Below, one piece after another: positions 57,451 to 57,746 of a stretch of DNA of 57,746 nucleotides. The position numbers and the translations under genes were made by a program. The DNA comes from DUNY01 sp964520055 (GTDB lineage: Bacteria > Bacillota > Thermosediminibacteria > Thermosediminibacterales > Tepidanaerobacteraceae): contig CAZFME010000003.1 in assembly GCA_964520055.1 (NCBI GenBank), positions 1 through 57,746 of the forward strand, in the 5' to 3' direction. Position 1 is the first letter of the stretch. Each line of letters opens with the position of its first letter. The notes under the pieces were generated by a model. That model had not been told where the DNA came from and did not search any database. It saw only the letters and a program-made list of their open reading frames with translations.

Positions 57451-57746
57451 AAATGGTCTCTCCTTTTCATTGGTAATTATAACCATTTACACAAAACTTT
57501 AGTCGTTTTCTCCGGTGCCCGACAATTAGGCCGGAAGACTTACGTAAGAATTAAGCGACAATCTAAGTCGGAGCTAGCACTAAAATGATACTTATTATCT
57601 AAATTGTTTCTAACTTGCATAACACCCTTTACTTTTATATGTTTTTTCTATTATATGTGTAAATATTAGATCTGATTTTATATTAAAAATAGCTTTATCA
57701 TAGCAATATGGAAGATAGACTTAGTCATAGTAAGAGTTCCCCTCTA

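Noticed and set aside
1..57746. CRISPR array, prophage or integrative element
   Set aside because: No regularly spaced repeats, phage structural genes or att-flanked integrase; xerD is in its housekeeping context.

Overview
The window looks like the chromosome of an anaerobic, endospore-forming, AT-rich Firmicute of class Clostridia, possibly one of the thermophilic or syntrophic lineages (the genus is inference). Evidence: a dense set of sporulation genes (spoIVB, spo0A, spoIIM, dacF, spoIIAA-spoIIAB-sigF, spoVAC-AD-AE, ytfJ, dacB, spoVK), many TTG and GTG starts with strong Shine-Dalgarno (SD) sites, an IspH-ribosomal S1 fusion, and Fe-S and cobalamin enzymes. I see no phage, CRISPR array or complete transposon.

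Layout. 0-9.4 kb: sporulation control (spoIVB, spo0A with a sigma-H-like promoter and a 0A box, an mciZ-like gene on the minus strand, nudF, a PHP/endonuclease Q-like gene, spoIIM, xerD, dacF, the spoIIA operon). 9.5-15.3 kb: a small membrane peptide, dodecin, spoVAC-AD-AE, then without an evident terminator a membrane protein and three genes of the CoA-dehydratase activase / DUF2229 type. 15.4-17.1 kb: lysA under a lysine riboswitch. 17.2-21.3 kb: M50 protease, trpS, scpA, scpB, a DUF2953-like gene, ytfJ. 21.4-31.6 kb: dacB running in frame into the first gene of an unusual amino-acid catabolic cluster. 31.8-43 kb: rluB-type synthase, GNAT, speE-speB, an orphan ABC ATPase, a flavoprotein, cmk, plsC, ispH-rpsA, fni, speD. 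43-57.7 kb: cheR, four tRNAs, a TPR protein, surE, a YpmA-like gene, a double P-loop ATPase, aspB, an NSS transporter, tRNA-Trp, lexA, then a minus-strand block (methionine gamma-lyase-like, three small genes, spoVK) and an IS256-type remnant.

Most interesting system: 22.6-31.6 kb. A small protein like the OraE/KamE dimerisation domain is followed by a protein with an N-terminal cobalamin domain and a C-terminal barrel like that of D-ornithine aminomutase OraE. OraE is ordered barrel-dimerisation-B12, so this pair is a split circular permutation. Next come a KamB-like reactivase ATPase and a small Rossmann oxidoreductase. Upstream lie RidA, a fold-type I PLP enzyme, an FAD oxidoreductase and an FCD-domain regulator. 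A 15-bp palindrome, CTCATCWATGATGAG, stands before the first gene and before the aminomutase pair and may be the operator. I read this as a cobalamin-dependent aminomutase pathway with unknown substrate.

Second theme: at dacF, spoIIM and the double P-loop ATPase, an upstream sequence complementary to the SD overlaps a candidate dedicated promoter. Readthrough mRNA would hide the SD, while mRNA from the gene's own promoter would not. All homology calls come from memory and reading; no searches were run.
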